This document shows positions 5,862-7,187 of a DNA stretch of 7,187 nt, piece by piece. Each line of letters begins with the position of its first letter. Positions within the stretch are counted from its first letter, which is position 1. The position numbers were made by a program, and so were the translations under genes. The notes beneath the pieces were generated by a model. That model worked only from the letters and a program-made list of their open reading frames with translations, made no database searches and was not told where the DNA came from. Source of the DNA: an uncultured Woeseiaceae bacterium (GTDB lineage Bacteria > Pseudomonadota > Gammaproteobacteria > Woeseiales > Woeseiaceae); contig CAMYMP010000714.1 of assembly GCA_947259435.1 (NCBI GenBank), forward strand, positions 1-7,187. The letters run 5' to 3'.

Positions 5862-7187
5862 TTAGAGCGTGTCCAGCCACTCACTCAGGAACGCTGACTG
5901 AAACCCGTAGAACGGGTTGTAGCGCACGCGCAGGAAAAAATCGGGCGTCAAATTCAGCACGCCGCGTTCACCACGCGGCGCCAATGCGCCGAGCACCGCG
6001 TCGGGGTTGTTCGTGAACGCACCGTTGCCGTACAACCTGTCATCGGCACGAAACGGAATCGCGATGTGCGACAGGGAGTAGATCTGGGTAGGCCAGCGGA
6101 GCCCGGTGGTCTCGATCACCGCCTCGGTCTGGCCAGCGGGCAGCGTATACGCATCGATGGCATTACCGGATGCGTTCCGGTTCCTGAGAATCGTGACGCC
6201 GAAGTCCAGCGGCGCGATTGAAGCGAAATACGCCGCCGGGTCCTCGGGCTGCTTTTTCATCAGATGCAACATCGTGCTGTTGCGATTGACGTCGTAGAGC
6301 ACGAGCTCGCTGCCGTTGGCCGGCAGCCGCTGGTACAAGGTCTTGACGATGGCCGTTGCACCAACCGTATCGTCCACGACCGACTGAAACGTCAGTACGG
6401 GCGGCAAGCTGGCGGCCTGCGGCGGATCGGCCAGCCGCTCGTGCACGCGATTCGAGATCTTGTGCACTTCCCAGGCGGCACGCTTCGGAAACGACGTGAA
6501 CTTGAACGGGTCGATCTCGGGCAGCACCTGCAACCATTTGAACTTCTCGAAATAGGGCAGCCAGGAGGTGACGGCGTGCCAGTTCATCACGGCAGCGGCC
6601 GAGGTGATCGCAATGCCGGGCGACATAAGCACGAGCCCGTCAGGGCAGGGGAGTTCTTCGCCGTTGTCGCACTGCAGTGCGTAATCAACCGCGAGCAGGC
6701 CACCGTTCGAGTAACCGACCAGCAGCAGCGACTGCTCTGCGCCCGGCCGCTGCATAGCCCGGCGGATCGCGATTCGCACCGCCGCCGTCCAGTCTTCCCA
6801 ACGTGCCTGCATCAGACCGGCGACCGCAAAGCCATGGCCCGGCATGCGCGCGGCGACCACGTTATAGCCCGCGCCCGCCAAAGTCTGCGCCGTGGCCAGC
6901 ATCGAATACGGTGAGTCCGTCAGGCCGTGCAGCAACACGGCAACGCCGCGCGGCGCCGGCACCGTCAGTTCGTAGGAGTGATTCCAGTTGCCGTCGAAAT
7001 TGCCGGGATAGGTCAGGCTGTTGGCGAAATAACGGTCCGCAGGGCTGTCGGGACGCGCGTCACTCGGGATCTTTGCCTCGAGTTCGGCCGCGAGCTTGTC
7101 TTCGATGGAAAGATAGGCTGCCCAGTCGGTCTCATCTTCCATCGACGCATCGAATTCCTCGTCGAAGTCGATGCGATGCTCGGGACC
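5862..7187 (-). CDS. Alpha/beta-hydrolase (putative carboxylesterase), 5' end outside window
   Basis: This serine hydrolase probably acts on ester or related bonds. The reading frame stays open to the right edge (15 codons, GPEHRIDFDEEFDAS, precede the Met at 7142), so the true start and any signal peptide or membrane anchor lie outside the window. Residues below count from that Met. Seen: the oxyanion-hole segment LLHGLTDSPYS (70-80); MPGHG (100-104); nucleophile elbow GYSNGG with Ser145 (143-148); an acidic candidate at VVDDT (Asp257/Asp258); and a catalytic His candidate, His359, in YSLSHIAIPF. A cap region lies at about 178-240 (MNWHAVTSWLPYFEKFKWLQ). The N-terminal part, before the core fold begins near residue 57, is acidic. 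The length exceeds a minimal alpha/beta-hydrolase because of the cap and an insertion between the acid and the His. It could be a carboxylesterase or a lysophospholipase-like lipase; the substrate is unknown. The gene is complete at its 3' end (TAA at 5862-5864). Confidence 0.87.
   Translation of the reverse strand, partial: GPEHRIDFDEEFDASMEDETDWAAYLSIEDKLAAELEAKIPSDARPDSPADRYFANSLTYPGNFDGNWNHSYELTVPAPRGVAVLLHGLTDSPYSMLATAQTLAGAGYNVVAARMPGHGFAVAGLMQARWEDWTAAVRIAIRRAMQRPGAEQSLLLVGYSNGGLLAVDYALQCDNGEELPCPDGLVLMSPGIAITSAAAVMNWHAVTSWLPYFEKFKWLQVLPEIDPFKFTSFPKRAAWEVHKISNRVHERLADPPQAASLPPVLTFQSVVDDTVGATAIVKTLYQRLPANGSELVLYDVNRNSTMLHLMKKQPEDPAAYFASIAPLDFGVTILRNRNASGNAIDAYTLPAGQTEAVIETTGLRWPTQIYSLSHIAIPFRADDRLYGNGAFTNNPDAVLGALAPRGERGVLNLTPDFFLRVRYNPFYGFQSAFLSEWLDTL

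Noticed and set aside
6264..6914. 216-codon plus-strand open frame antisense to the alpha/beta-hydrolase
   Set aside because: The opposite strand carries the catalytic motifs; this frame is an Arg/Gly/His-rich shadow without a family match.

Overview
The window looks like ordinary chromosome from a free-living, moderately GC-rich bacterium. Most of it is about 60-68% GC by hand counts of sample stretches. Hand-readable family signatures point to a proteobacterium, perhaps a gammaproteobacterium: a long-form protein-L-isoaspartate methyltransferase, an M50 protease with CBS domains, a DUF2779 nuclease and a Tat-exported flavin oxidase. The taxonomic call is weak because no rRNA or other phylogenetic marker is present.

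Layout, left to right. (1) 1-440: the C-terminal end of a secreted zinc metallopeptidase of the metzincin type, running in from the left edge. (2) 481-717: a small predicted lipoprotein or exported peptide, followed by a short stem-loop. These first ~700 bases are visibly poorer in GC (about 47-53% in sampled lines) than the rest. (3) 718-870: a short intergenic stretch whose right half carries a perfect 10-bp inverted repeat that covers the ribosome binding site of the next gene. (4) 871-4265: three closely spaced plus-strand genes, probably one transcription unit: protein-L-isoaspartate O-methyltransferase (pcm), a membrane-embedded site-2-type protease with two CBS domains, and a two-part DUF2779 protein. 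The last combines a RecB/Cas4-like PD-(D/E)XK module, four candidate iron-sulfur cysteines and a C-terminal DEDDy-like exonuclease module. (5) 4288-7187: two minus-strand genes, convergent with the first group. They are a Tat-exported FAD-dependent oxidase of the berberine-bridge type and, upstream of it, an alpha/beta-hydrolase whose 5' end lies beyond the right edge.

How the genes work together is only partly clear. Pcm (repair of damaged aspartate/asparagine residues) and the M50 protease (intramembrane proteolysis, often signalling) could both belong to protein quality control or stress response. The DUF2779 nuclease has no obvious mechanistic partner beside it. The oxidase and esterase-like hydrolase could act on related small molecules, but no substrate can be read from the sequence.

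No CRISPR array, insertion sequence, tRNA, rRNA or phage gene is recognisable. The observations most worth a second look are the DUF2779 dual-nuclease architecture and its setting, the inverted repeat over the pcm ribosome binding site, and an AT-rich rare-codon patch inside the nuclease gene. I do not see convincing evidence of a wholly new multi-gene system.
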